Assembly (NCBI GenBank): GCA_018716875.1
Contig: DVJJ01000089.1
Coordinates: forward strand, 1 to 44,784
Direction of reading: 5' to 3'
Origin: Candidatus Avoscillospira avistercoris
GTDB taxonomy: Bacteria; Bacillota; Clostridia; Oscillospirales; Oscillospiraceae
DNA: 44,784 nucleotides
The notes beneath the pieces were generated by a model. The model was not told the origin of the DNA, did not search any database, and saw nothing but the letters and a program-made list of their open reading frames with translations. Below, one piece after another: positions 1 to 7,805 of the stretch (its first letter is position 1; the number at the start of each line of letters is the position of its first letter). Position numbers and translations under genes: made by a program.

Positions 1-114
1 AATTCCCAATTCATTGAGTTTTGCTTCAAACTCCTGCGCCGTTTTCTCGTACTGCTTTGTAGTCATCGTCATGCTGGCTGCTATTGTTATAACTTTATAT
101 TCATATTTTTTCAT
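1..114 (-). CDS. DUF4177 family small protein (3' end outside window)
   Basis: The frame opens at an ATG on the minus strand at 114 and runs off the window edge after 38 codons. The start has a good ribosome binding site (AGAGGTG) eight bases upstream. The N-terminus reads MKKYEYKVITI and continues to a lysine/glutamate-rich stretch ending FEAKLNELGI. This matches the usual beginning of DUF4177 proteins: an aromatic-rich first strand, then a helix ending in LNxLG. DUF4177 proteins are short cytoplasmic proteins of unknown function. The gene is more AT-rich than its neighbours. It lies downstream of the Crp/Fnr gene on the same strand, 151 bases away, and that gap contains an AT-rich hairpin remnant, so co-transcription is unlikely. 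The call rests on the N-terminal 38 residues only. Confidence 0.6.
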   Translation of the reverse strand, partial: MKKYEYKVITIAASMTMTTKQYEKTAQEFEAKLNELGI

Positions 115-221
115 TCAAAACACCTCTGCAAATTCTGATTTGCCGCACGGTTCCTTTGAGAAAGGGTGGCTTTCCCGTCTCCGTTGGGGCGTTTGCCGGG
201 GACGCTGCCCCTGGACTCTGC

Positions 222-250
222 GATTGTTTTGTAAAAAATCGAATAAAAAC
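222..250. repeat. AT-rich hairpin element, partial copy
   Basis: This short AT-rich segment in the 115-265 gap contains CGATT and AATCG arms followed by AATAAAAACTT. The right half is nearly the same as the arm of the hairpin at 1902-1934, and a third degenerate copy lies at 21695-21735. Read on the minus strand it lies just after the Crp/Fnr stop and carries runs of T, so it may act as that gene's terminator. The rest of the gap holds a small GGGG/CCCC hairpin and nothing else recognisable. Confidence 0.4.
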
Positions 251-265
251 TTTATGTTTAAACCG

Positions 266-907
266 TTAAGGGCAGAATTTCGCCAGATGTTCCACGTCCA
301 GATGGTAGAAGCCCTGGGGCGTCTTCTCCACGACGCCGTCGGCGCACAGCTTTTGGATGATGCGGTGGATGTGACGGTAACTGACGCCGGTAGCGGCAGC
401 AATATCCGTCAGCGTTCCCCAATAGCGGCTGCCCCGCCGGTGCTGCAACAGATGGCGGCACACCTGTTCCCGCGCAGGGGACAGGCTGGCGCTCACCAAA
501 CGGTCAGTGCTGCGGGTCAGTTTCAATGACAAATCACGAGCCACCTGCCGCAGAAAAACCAGATTTTCGTCCCGCTGCCGCCGGGCGCGGGCGTAGGGAT
601 AGGCCAGACAGACTACATCGGTCTGGGCCGCCACCGTGGCCGTCGCTCCATCGGACTCCTGCATCAGCTCCACATCCCCCAGCGCGCCGCTTTCAGCGGT
701 GTAGCACAGGGCCAGACGCCGCCCATCTCCCTGGAGCACCAGAGCTTCCACCCGGCCCTCTACAATAAAATAGAGACTTTCCACCGGCTCCCCCTGGCGG
801 ATTAACGTCTCTCCGGCGGCAAAAAACAAACAGCGGCAGTCGGCGGCGTCGATATCATAGGGCTGCAGCCGTTCGGCATAGTGGACCTTTTGCTGGATTT
901 CCCGCAT
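266..907 (-). CDS. Crp/Fnr family transcriptional regulator
   Basis: The 213-residue protein has a cyclic-nucleotide-binding-like beta-roll (about residues 25-120, with the turn FIVEGRVEAL near 47-56) and a C-terminal winged helix-turn-helix (about 145-205, recognition region GVSYRHIHRIIQKL). This is the Crp/Fnr architecture. It lacks the N-terminal cysteine cluster of true Fnr, so no Fe-S oxygen sensor is visible. The arrangement resembles YeiL-like members. Start: ATG at 907 preceded by AAGGAGGGGG. It is divergently transcribed from a YdcZ-type transporter across 115 bp, with the two -35 boxes face to face, so it probably controls that transporter and itself. The ligand cannot be told from the sequence. 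Confidence 0.85.
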   Translation of the reverse strand: MREIQQKVHYAERLQPYDIDAADCRCLFFAAGETLIRQGEPVESLYFIVEGRVEALVLQGDGRRLALCYTAESGALGDVELMQESDGATATVAAQTDVVCLAYPYARARRQRDENLVFLRQVARDLSLKLTRSTDRLVSASLSPAREQVCRHLLQHRRGSRYWGTLTDIAAATGVSYRHIHRIIQKLCADGVVEKTPQGFYHLDVEHLAKFCP

Positions 908-930
908 GGTGTCCCCCTCCTTTTGGCTTC

Positions 931-959
931 ATTGTACACGCCCCGACGCCATATGACAA
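931..959 (-). promoter_or_regulatory. SigA-type promoter of the Crp/Fnr gene
   Basis: On the minus strand TTGTCA (954-959) and TACAAT (931-936) are separated by 17 bases, about 25 bases upstream of the start codon. The -35 box faces the -35 box of the divergent transporter promoter, 8 bases away. Confidence 0.75.
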
Positions 960-967
960 GTGTCCTA

Positions 968-995
968 TTGTCCGGCGGCGGGGCTGTGATACAAT
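968..995 (+). promoter_or_regulatory. SigA-type promoter of the DMT transporter gene
   Basis: TTGTCC (968-973) and TACAAT (990-995) are spaced by 16 bases. Together with the opposing promoter the -35 boxes form an inverted repeat, GACAA at 955-959 and TTGTC at 968-972, which would be a natural place for the Crp/Fnr protein to act. Confidence 0.7.
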
Positions 996-1022
996 GGGGC
1001 CAAATTCTCAGGAGGTGCTGTC

Positions 1023-1892
1023 ATGGATACCATTCTCTCCCTGCTGACCGGTGTGGTCATTGCCGTGATGATTCTGTGGAACGGCCAGCTGACCGCCGGT
1101 TACGGCAACTACGCCGCCGCTGTGATTATTCATGTGGTGGGCACGGTGTTTTCCGGTGTCCTCTGTCTGGCGGGACGGCGCAAGGTCTTTGCTAAGGCGC
1201 CGTTCTGGGCCTATTTGGGCGGCGCCATCGGTGTGCTGTCTACTCTATTTAACAACTATGCGTTTGGGCATATTACCATGACCAGTATTGTAGCACTGGG
1301 GCTTCTGGGCCAGACCATCACCTCGGTGCTGCTGGACCGGTTCGGCTGGCTGGGCGCACCCAAACGGCGGGTGGACCGGTCGGTGGCTGTGGCCCTGATC
1401 AGCGCCCCTGTGGGTATTTTTCTGATGTTGGACGGCAGTGTGAGCCAATCGATTTTGGCGGTGCTGCTGTCGCTGGGGGCCGGTGTGACGGTAGTCCTGT
1501 CCCGGATGGTCAACGCCCGTCTGGCCTCGGAAACCAGCCCTCTGGCTGGGTCCTTTGTTAATCATCTGGTGGGCCTGCCCATCTGCGCCGTCCTGCTGCT
1601 TCTGGTGGGTCAGTGGACCACACCGGCGGCGGGTACCATGGAGCCGTGGATGTACTGCGGCGGTATGCTGGGCGTGACCACGGTGCTGCTGTTTAATATC
1701 ACTGTGCCCAGGGTATCGGCGTTCCGGTTAACGCTCCTGTCCTTTGTGGGTCAGGTGTTTACCGGTGTGGCGTTGGATGTGGCATTGGGCCAGACGGCTT
1801 CCGCCGCGTCGTTCCGGGGCGGATTGGTTATCGCGGCGGGCCTGCTGGTGTCGCAGCTGCTTGGCGCAAGAAAAAGCAGCGAAAAAGCATAA
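1023..1892 (+). CDS. DMT-superfamily transporter, YdcZ (DUF606) type
   Basis: The 289-residue integral membrane protein is built from two homologous halves of about 140 residues. Each has five or so hydrophobic helices and a Gly-Gly-rich first loop (GVLSTLFNNYAFGHIT in the first half, GGMLGVTTVLLFNITVP in the second). This is the duplicated DUF606/YdcZ form of drug/metabolite transporters. The substrate is unknown. The ATG at 1023 follows AGGAGG with a six-base spacer and sits 28 bases after a good promoter. The divergent Crp/Fnr gene is the likely regulator. It ends in an AT-rich hairpin shared with the convergent mntP. Confidence 0.85.
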   Translation: MDTILSLLTGVVIAVMILWNGQLTAGYGNYAAAVIIHVVGTVFSGVLCLAGRRKVFAKAPFWAYLGGAIGVLSTLFNNYAFGHITMTSIVALGLLGQTITSVLLDRFGWLGAPKRRVDRSVAVALISAPVGIFLMLDGSVSQSILAVLLSLGAGVTVVLSRMVNARLASETSPLAGSFVNHLVGLPICAVLLLLVGQWTTPAAGTMEPWMYCGGMLGVTTVLLFNITVPRVSAFRLTLLSFVGQVFTGVALDVALGQTASAASFRGGLVIAAGLLVSQLLGARKSSEKA

Positions 1893-1901
1893 GTATAAAA
1901 G

Positions 1902-1940
1902 TTTTACTCGATTTTTTAAAAAAATCGAGTAAAAATTTTT
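1902..1940. terminator. Bidirectional AT-rich terminator between DMT gene and mntP
   Basis: Perfect arms TTTTACTCGATTTTTT (1902-1917) and AAAAAATCGAGTAAAA (1919-1934) are followed by a T run on each strand. It lies between two convergent stop codons (1892 and 1952) and can serve both genes. Confidence 0.75.
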
Positions 1941-1951
1941 ATATTTGGTAC

Positions 1952-2512
1952 TTACAGGATTCCCAGGTGCTCCAACAGAATTTTACATCCCAGCAGCACC
2001 AGGACCACGCCGCCGGCCAGCTCCGCCCGGCTTTTGCCCTTTTCGCCCACGATGCCGCCGGCCCGAACGCCGATGGCCGACAGAACAAAGGTGGTCACAC
2101 CGATAAAGCTGACGGCGGGGACGATGTCCACCTGCAAAAAGGCGAAGGTGATGCCCACAGTCAGCGCGTCAATGCTGGTGGCGATGGCCAGAGGAAACAT
2201 AGATTTACAGGTGAAATCGGCTTCCACACACTCCTCGTCCTCCTTCCGGGACTCCCGGATCATATTGATGCCGATGACAGCCAGCAGCACAAAGGCAATC
2301 CAATGGTCCACATTGGTGATAAGCGACTGAAAGCGGACGCCCAGCAGCCAGCCCAGAAAGGGCATCAATGCCTGGAAGCCGCCGAACCACAGTCCGGCAA
2401 TCAGTGCATGGCGCAGCCGCACCTTACCAGCGGAAAGGCCCTTGCAGACCGAGACGGCAAAGGCGTCCATGGACAGTCCCACGGCGATCAGAAACAGTTC
2501 GATGATTCCCAT
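1952..2512 (-). CDS. mntP: Manganese efflux pump MntP
   Basis: This membrane protein of about 186 residues exports Mn2+. The family signatures are visible: the N-terminal helix with SMDAFAVSVCKG and the repeat-related helix with ATSIDALTVGITFAF. Both carry the conserved aspartates needed for manganese export in E. coli MntP. Six hydrophobic segments are present, the usual number. The chosen start is the ATG giving MGIIELF, with GGGAGGT six bases upstream. An in-frame TTG 14 codons earlier lies inside the leader terminator and is rejected. Upstream is a yybP-ykoY riboswitch, which in this family responds to Mn2+ and allows expression when manganese is high. Confidence 0.93.
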   Translation of the reverse strand: MGIIELFLIAVGLSMDAFAVSVCKGLSAGKVRLRHALIAGLWFGGFQALMPFLGWLLGVRFQSLITNVDHWIAFVLLAVIGINMIRESRKEDEECVEADFTCKSMFPLAIATSIDALTVGITFAFLQVDIVPAVSFIGVTTFVLSAIGVRAGGIVGEKGKSRAELAGGVVLVLLGCKILLEHLGIL

Positions 2513-2531
2513 ATGTACCTCCCAAAACAAC

Positions 2532-2647
2532 AAAAAAAGACGAAATCCGCCCAAGGCGAACTCGTCTCGTCATTGAAAGCATGGCCAGAGGGCATCCCTC
2601 AGTCTGTTGACCATGCTACGCAGTCATCGCGCCGACTACTCCCAAAA
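2532..2647 (-). promoter_or_regulatory. yybP-ykoY (Mn2+) riboswitch with intrinsic terminator, mntP leader
   Basis: Read on the minus strand, the leader contains the conserved GGGAGTAG (2636-2643), a long arm with GTCAACAGACTGAGG, and the second conserved loop element with AATGACGAGAC. These are hallmarks of the yybP-ykoY manganese riboswitch. Directly after comes a terminator: GACGAGTTCGCC (2555-2566) pairs imperfectly with GGCGGATTTCGTC (2539-2551), followed by seven T. The 5' side of the terminator adjoins the conserved GACGAG loop, so Mn2+ binding would plausibly prevent terminator formation, as established for this class. The mntP ribosome binding site follows immediately. Confidence 0.88.
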
Positions 2648-2658
2648 TTCTGCTGTAT

Positions 2659-2688
2659 ACCATATCACGGCAGCAGGGGGCTAGTCAA
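2659..2688 (-). promoter_or_regulatory. Promoter of the riboswitch-mntP transcript
   Basis: On the minus strand TTGACT (2683-2688), an 18-base spacer and TATGGT (2659-2664) with a TGA extension form an extended -10 promoter. The riboswitch begins about 15 bases downstream. Confidence 0.7.
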
Positions 2689-2710
2689 TGCTAACCTCTG
2701 GAAAAAAACC

Positions 2711-2760
2711 GTGGCATTTTCCGCTGAAATCTGCTATACTATATAAGAACGAAACGTTTC
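2711..2760 (+). promoter_or_regulatory. rhaB promoter with a LacI-type operator
   Basis: TATACT (2735-2740) has a TGC extension. The best -35 match, GTGGCA (2711-2716), is 18 bases upstream and imperfect. Starting 10 bases after the -10 is the perfect palindrome GAAACGTTTC (2751-2760), positioned over the expected start of transcription. Such CG-centred palindromes are typical of LacI/GalR family operators. No regulator gene of that family is in the window. Confidence 0.6.
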
Positions 2761-2791
2761 ACTCTCGTAGAGATTGACAGGAGGCTACGCC

Positions 2792-4276
2792 ATGAAACAT
2801 CCTATACATATGCTGGCCTTTGATTTGGGCGCCAGCAACGGACGCGGCATTCTCGGCTCCTTTGACGGTGAGAAGATCACCATGCAGGAGCTGCACCGCT
2901 TTGAAAACGACTACATCGACCTCAGCGGCGTTCTGTACTGGGACAGCCTCAATCTGTTCCACCAGACGAAGCAGGCCCTCTATGCCTTCAAGCGGGCGGG
3001 CCTGGGGGACCTGGCCTCGTTCAGCGTGGACACCTGGGGCGTGGATTATGGTCTGCTGGATAAAAACGGCCATCTGCTGGGCAGCAGCCGTTCCTACCGC
3101 ATGAGCTGCGACGCGGATATGGAGCGGGTCTGGCAGAAGGTTCCCTTTGAGACCCAGTTCCGCCGCACGGGCATCGCCGCCCAGAATTACAACACCGTCT
3201 ATCAGCTGTGCCGCCGCCAGGCCGAGGGCGATGTGGCATTGGAACAGGCGGAGACCATGCTGCTGACGCCGGACCTTATCGGCTATTTCTTCAGCGGCGA
3301 GAAGGCCAGCGAATACACCATTACCACCACCACGATGCTCTATGACCCAGTGGCAGGGGATTGGGACTGGGCTTCCATTGACGAGCTGGGACTGCCCCGG
3401 CGCATCTTTACGAAGATTGACCGGCCCGGTACGGTCCGCGGCCATCTTTTGCGCTCCATCGCTGAGGAAGTGGGCATCAATCAGGCGGCCCACTGTGCCG
3501 TCGGCGGCCACGACACGGCTTCCGCCGTGGCGGCCATTCCCGGTCAGGGCAACTTCGCGTTCTGCTCCAGCGGCACCTGGTCCCTCTTCGGTGTCGAAAC
3601 CGACCGGCCCATTCTCTCTGATGCCGTCCGCGACGCGGGCTTTACCAACGAGGGCACGGTTCAGGGCGGTTTCCGGCCTTTGAAGAACATTATGGGCCTG
3701 TGGCTGATTCAGGAGTGCCGCCGGGACTGGGCCAAGGCGGGCAATAAATACAGCTGGGATGAGATTGTGGAGATGGCCAAGGCCGCAGAGCCTTTGCGCT
3801 CCGTCATCGACCCCAACTACGGCCCCTTCTTCTCCGCCGGCAACATGGAGGAGAAAATCCGGGAATACTGCCGCAAGAGCGGCCAGCCCATCCCCGAGAC
3901 GCCGGGACAGGTGGCCCGCTGCATCTACGAATCCCTGGCTCTGAAATACCGCTGGGCTTTGGAGCGGCTGGAGGAAATCAAGGGCGCCAAGCTGGAAGCC
4001 CTGAACATTGTGGGCGGCGGCATCCAGAACAAGCTGCTCAATCAGATGGTGGCCGACGCCATCAACCTGCCGGTGGTTACCGGACCCATTGAGGGAGCTG
4101 CCATCGGCAACCTGCTGATGCAGGCCGTGGCCCTGGGCGAGCTCAAGGGCCTGGACGAGGTCCGGCAGGTGGTCCGCAATTCGGAAACCGTGGTCACCTA
4201 TGAGCCCCATCACACCCAGGCTTGGGCGGACGCCTACGGGCGGCTGCTGGAAAGCGCGGAAAAGGTACAGGCATAA
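2792..4276 (+). CDS. rhaB: Rhamnulokinase (FGGY family sugar kinase)
   Basis: The 494-residue cytoplasmic kinase is predicted to phosphorylate L-rhamnulose at the 1-hydroxyl using ATP. It shows the FGGY/ASKHA fold signatures: FDLGASNGRG near residues 10-19 (phosphate loop; the ASNGR form is typical of rhamnulokinases), SVDTWGVDYGLLD near 74-86 with the catalytic-type aspartate, SGTWSLFG near 257-264, and the adenosine-site GGGIQNKLLNQMVADA near 405-420. Length fits the family. The ATG at 2792 follows CAGGAGGC; an earlier in-frame start at 2774 overlaps that ribosome binding site. No rhamnose isomerase, aldolase or transporter is adjacent, so the gene is an orphan of its pathway. L-fuculose or another 6-deoxyketose is an alternative substrate. 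Confidence 0.85.
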   Translation: MKHPIHMLAFDLGASNGRGILGSFDGEKITMQELHRFENDYIDLSGVLYWDSLNLFHQTKQALYAFKRAGLGDLASFSVDTWGVDYGLLDKNGHLLGSSRSYRMSCDADMERVWQKVPFETQFRRTGIAAQNYNTVYQLCRRQAEGDVALEQAETMLLTPDLIGYFFSGEKASEYTITTTTMLYDPVAGDWDWASIDELGLPRRIFTKIDRPGTVRGHLLRSIAEEVGINQAAHCAVGGHDTASAVAAIPGQGNFAFCSSGTWSLFGVETDRPILSDAVRDAGFTNEGTVQGGFRPLKNIMGLWLIQECRRDWAKAGNKYSWDEIVEMAKAAEPLRSVIDPNYGPFFSAGNMEEKIREYCRKSGQPIPETPGQVARCIYESLALKYRWALERLEEIKGAKLEALNIVGGGIQNKLLNQMVADAINLPVVTGPIEGAAIGNLLMQAVALGELKGLDEVRQVVRNSETVVTYEPHHTQAWADAYGRLLESAEKVQA

Positions 4277-4286
4277 TCGAAGATTC

Positions 4287-4316
4287 GGGCGCACCACGCT
4301 GCGGTGCGCCCGTTTT
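4287..4316 (+). terminator. Intrinsic terminator after rhaB
   Basis: GGGCGCACC (4287-4295) and GGTGCGCCC (4303-4311) form a perfect 9-bp stem with a 7-base loop, followed by GTTTTCT. Confidence 0.85.
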
Positions 4317-4342
4317 CTGTCTGCAAACACCGGTTCGGGCTG

Positions 4343-4711
4343 TCACTCCGACCGGGGTACACAGGGGCAGCCGGGGACTGCCGGACGGTCCGACCCGCAG
4401 GATGAACGGCCAATGCAGTCTTCGGGAGCGTCGCGCAGTTCTGCCACGGCTTCCAGCTTTTGCTGCAAGAGCCATTGTTTCATAATCAGTGTTTGCAGCA
4501 GATCCCGGGTACAGCGGCAGCTGGTGAGGAGCTGACAAAAGGTGATCTCTCCGGCGGCATACCGCCGTACTACGGCCTGGGTCTGTTCGCCCTGGGCATT
4601 GAGAATGTGGGAGGCGGACATGGCCTCCAAAGCCGCCGACTCCAATAGGTCAATGCGGGTCTGACGGAAGGATGGCCGGTGTTCTGCCGGTGGAATCTGT
4701 GGCATTCCCAT
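4343..4711 (-). CDS. Small conserved protein with LLESAALEAMSASHILNAQGEQ motif region, function unknown
   Basis: The predicted 122-residue protein begins MGMPQIPPAEHRPSF, then a helical segment (LLESAALEAMSASHILNAQ) and a second helix ending LIMKQWLLQQKLEAV. From memory, Clostridia and bacilli encode many small proteins with a helix of the form LLESIALEExALAHIxNAEGEKIQ, sometimes in spore-surface proteins. This protein matches that pattern. That link is recollection plus inference. The ATG at 4711 is preceded by AAAGGAG ten bases upstream; a longer frame reaching 4831 has no ribosome binding site. The C-terminal 20 residues are cysteine- and proline-rich and look poorly constrained. It is divergent from the cardiolipin synthase gene and tail-to-tail with rhaB. 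Confidence 0.6.
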   Translation of the reverse strand: MGMPQIPPAEHRPSFRQTRIDLLESAALEAMSASHILNAQGEQTQAVVRRYAAGEITFCQLLTSCRCTRDLLQTLIMKQWLLQQKLEAVAELRDAPEDCIGRSSCGSDRPAVPGCPCVPRSE

Positions 4712-4793
4712 GGTACATCGTCTCCTTTGTTGGATGTGCGCCAGAGCGCTGCTACAGTCTATGGCCCCCGCCGGGAGAATAGACCGGCGGGGC

Positions 4794-4822
4794 TTGCGCC
4801 GGTTGGGGAAAGCGAGTATAAT
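4794..4822 (+). promoter_or_regulatory. Promoter of the cardiolipin synthase gene
   Basis: TTGCGC (4794-4799), a 17-base spacer and a perfect TATAAT (4817-4822), 36 bases before the start codon. Confidence 0.75.
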
Positions 4823-4858
4823 AAAATCCATATATCGTCATGGAAAGGGAGGTGCCCC

Positions 4859-6394
4859 ATGAAGAGTTATTTCAAGCTGCTGTTTCAGCGGGCGGTGGTC
4901 GTGTCCCTGTGCCTGTTGATTCAAGTGGGCGTGCTGGTGTTCGGCGTACACTACCTGTCGGGCTACTCGGTCTGGTTCAATATCGGCATGGACATTGTGG
5001 CCTGGCTGGCCGTCATCTGGATTGTGTCGTGCCGCACGGAACCCACCTATAAAATCGCGTGGATTATTCCCATTCTGGCTTTGCCCCTCTTCGGCATCTC
5101 CTTTTATCTGCTCTTCGGCGGCAACCGGCTGTCCCGGCGGCTGAAACGGCGGATGCAGACGGTGCAGCAAATCCATATGGACAACCTGACCCAGGATATG
5201 CGGGTGCTGGAGCGGGAGCAGGCGTTGAGCCCTGAGGCGGCTTTGCAGTCCAATTACCTGATTCGGGTGGCCGGGTGCCCCGTCTGCGAGAACACTGAGA
5301 GCACCTACTATGCCTGCGGCGAGGCGGCGGTGGGGGACATGCTGGACGCCATCGCCCGGGCAGAGCGGTATATTTTCCTGGAGTATTTCATCATCCAGAC
5401 CGGGCGGCTGTGGGAACAGATGCTCCGGCTTCTGCGGAAAAAGGCCGCTGCCGGTGTGGATGTCCGGGTAATCTATGATGATTTCGGCTGTATTATGACG
5501 CTGCCCGGCGGATATTGGCGTAAACTGGAGAAGGTGGGCATCAAAGCCTGTCCCTTCAACCCCTATGTCCCCGTGCTGTCTTCCCGGCTCAACAACCGGG
5601 ACCACCGGAAATTCCTCATTGTGGACGGAGAGATCGGCTTTACCGGCGGCATGAATCTGGCTGATGAGTATATCAATCTGGAAGAGCGCTTCGGCTACTG
5701 GAAGGATTGCGTCATCCGTCTGAAAGGTGAGGCCGTCTGGCCTATGACCGTCATGTTTCTGGCCATGTGGGCCCAGATCAAGGGGTGGAAGGAGACGGTA
5801 TCCTTCTACAAGCCGCCCCGGCCCATTGCCATCAGCAAGCGGCCCCATGGCTTTGTCCAGCCCTTTGCCGACAGCCCTTTGGACAATGAGCCGGTGGGCG
5901 ATACGGTGTTTTTCAACCTGATCACCAAGGCCCGGCGGTCGGTATATATTATGACGCCCTATCTGATCATCAGCGACAAAATGATTTCCGCTTTGACCGT
6001 GGCCGTCAAAAACGGCGTGGATGTGCGAATTATTACGCCGGGCATCCCCGACAAGAAGATGGTCTTTGCTGTGACACGGGCTCATTACGCGGACCTGCTG
6101 AGCCAGGGCGTGAAAATCTATGAGTACAGCCCCGGTTTTGTCCATGCCAAGGTGGTCTGTGTGGACCGGGAATACGCCGTGGTGGGTACGGTGAATTTTG
6201 ACTTCCGCAGCCTGTACCTCCACTTCGAGGACGGCGTCTGGCTCTACAAGGCCGACTGTGTAGGTGCTGTGGCACGGGACTTTGATGAGACATTCCAGCT
6301 GTGCCATCGCATGAGTCTGGCGGAGGTTCGCTCCTGGCCCATCCACCGGCGGCTGGCCGGTGCGTTTTTACGGCTGTTCTCCCCGCTGATGTGA
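4859..6394 (+). CDS. cls: Cardiolipin synthase (phospholipase D family)
   Basis: The 511-residue membrane-bound enzyme condenses two phosphatidylglycerol molecules to cardiolipin and glycerol. Two N-terminal membrane helices (about residues 10-35 and 40-60, then a third hydrophobic stretch IIPILALPLFGISFYLLFGG) precede two phospholipase D domains. Both HKD motifs are intact: HRKFLIVD with H249 and HAKVVCVD with H429, each followed by the conserved Gly-Asn segment (GGMNLAD and GTVNFD). Length matches bacterial Cls. The ATG at 4859 has GGGAGG seven bases upstream; longer in-frame extensions lack a ribosome binding site. It is a monocistronic unit with its own promoter and terminator. Confidence 0.94.
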   Translation: MKSYFKLLFQRAVVVSLCLLIQVGVLVFGVHYLSGYSVWFNIGMDIVAWLAVIWIVSCRTEPTYKIAWIIPILALPLFGISFYLLFGGNRLSRRLKRRMQTVQQIHMDNLTQDMRVLEREQALSPEAALQSNYLIRVAGCPVCENTESTYYACGEAAVGDMLDAIARAERYIFLEYFIIQTGRLWEQMLRLLRKKAAAGVDVRVIYDDFGCIMTLPGGYWRKLEKVGIKACPFNPYVPVLSSRLNNRDHRKFLIVDGEIGFTGGMNLADEYINLEERFGYWKDCVIRLKGEAVWPMTVMFLAMWAQIKGWKETVSFYKPPRPIAISKRPHGFVQPFADSPLDNEPVGDTVFFNLITKARRSVYIMTPYLIISDKMISALTVAVKNGVDVRIITPGIPDKKMVFAVTRAHYADLLSQGVKIYEYSPGFVHAKVVCVDREYAVVGTVNFDFRSLYLHFEDGVWLYKADCVGAVARDFDETFQLCHRMSLAEVRSWPIHRRLAGAFLRLFSPLM

Positions 6395-6402
6395 TTTCTT
6401 CG

Positions 6403-6430
6403 AGCGCGCTGCCTCCGGCGGCGCGCTTTT
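6403..6430 (+). terminator. Intrinsic terminator after cls
   Basis: AGCGCGC (6403-6409) pairs with GCGCGCT (6421-6427), with an inner GCC/GGC extension, followed by TTTT. Confidence 0.75.
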
Positions 6431-6463
6431 GGCGCATAAATGGAAAAAACCCAGGAAACGCCC

Positions 6464-6492
6464 TATACAAATAAAAGTCAATCTGCTATACT
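6464..6492 (+). promoter_or_regulatory. Promoter of the glmU-prs-pth cluster
   Basis: TATACT (6487-6492) with a TGC extension and TATACA (6464-6469) 17 bases upstream. A small GCGCC/GGCGC hairpin followed by TTTATCTTTTT lies at 6510-6536 between this promoter and the start codon, so some attenuation in the leader is possible. Confidence 0.6.
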
Positions 6493-6541
6493 GGTATAAA
6501 ACCAATGGTGCGCCCTCCTGTGGCGCTTTATCTTTTTCTGA

Positions 6542-7741
<1,200 letters not shown>

Positions 7742-7805
7742 TCCGTTCAGCAAGTGCTGCTTCGTACAATAAACAACCAAAAACGTGTAGAGAGGTACAG
7801 TACAA

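Noticed and set aside
2513-2554. An upstream TTG start for mntP
   Set aside because: It lies inside the riboswitch terminator and lacks a ribosome binding site; the ATG giving MGIIELF has a well-placed GGGAGG.
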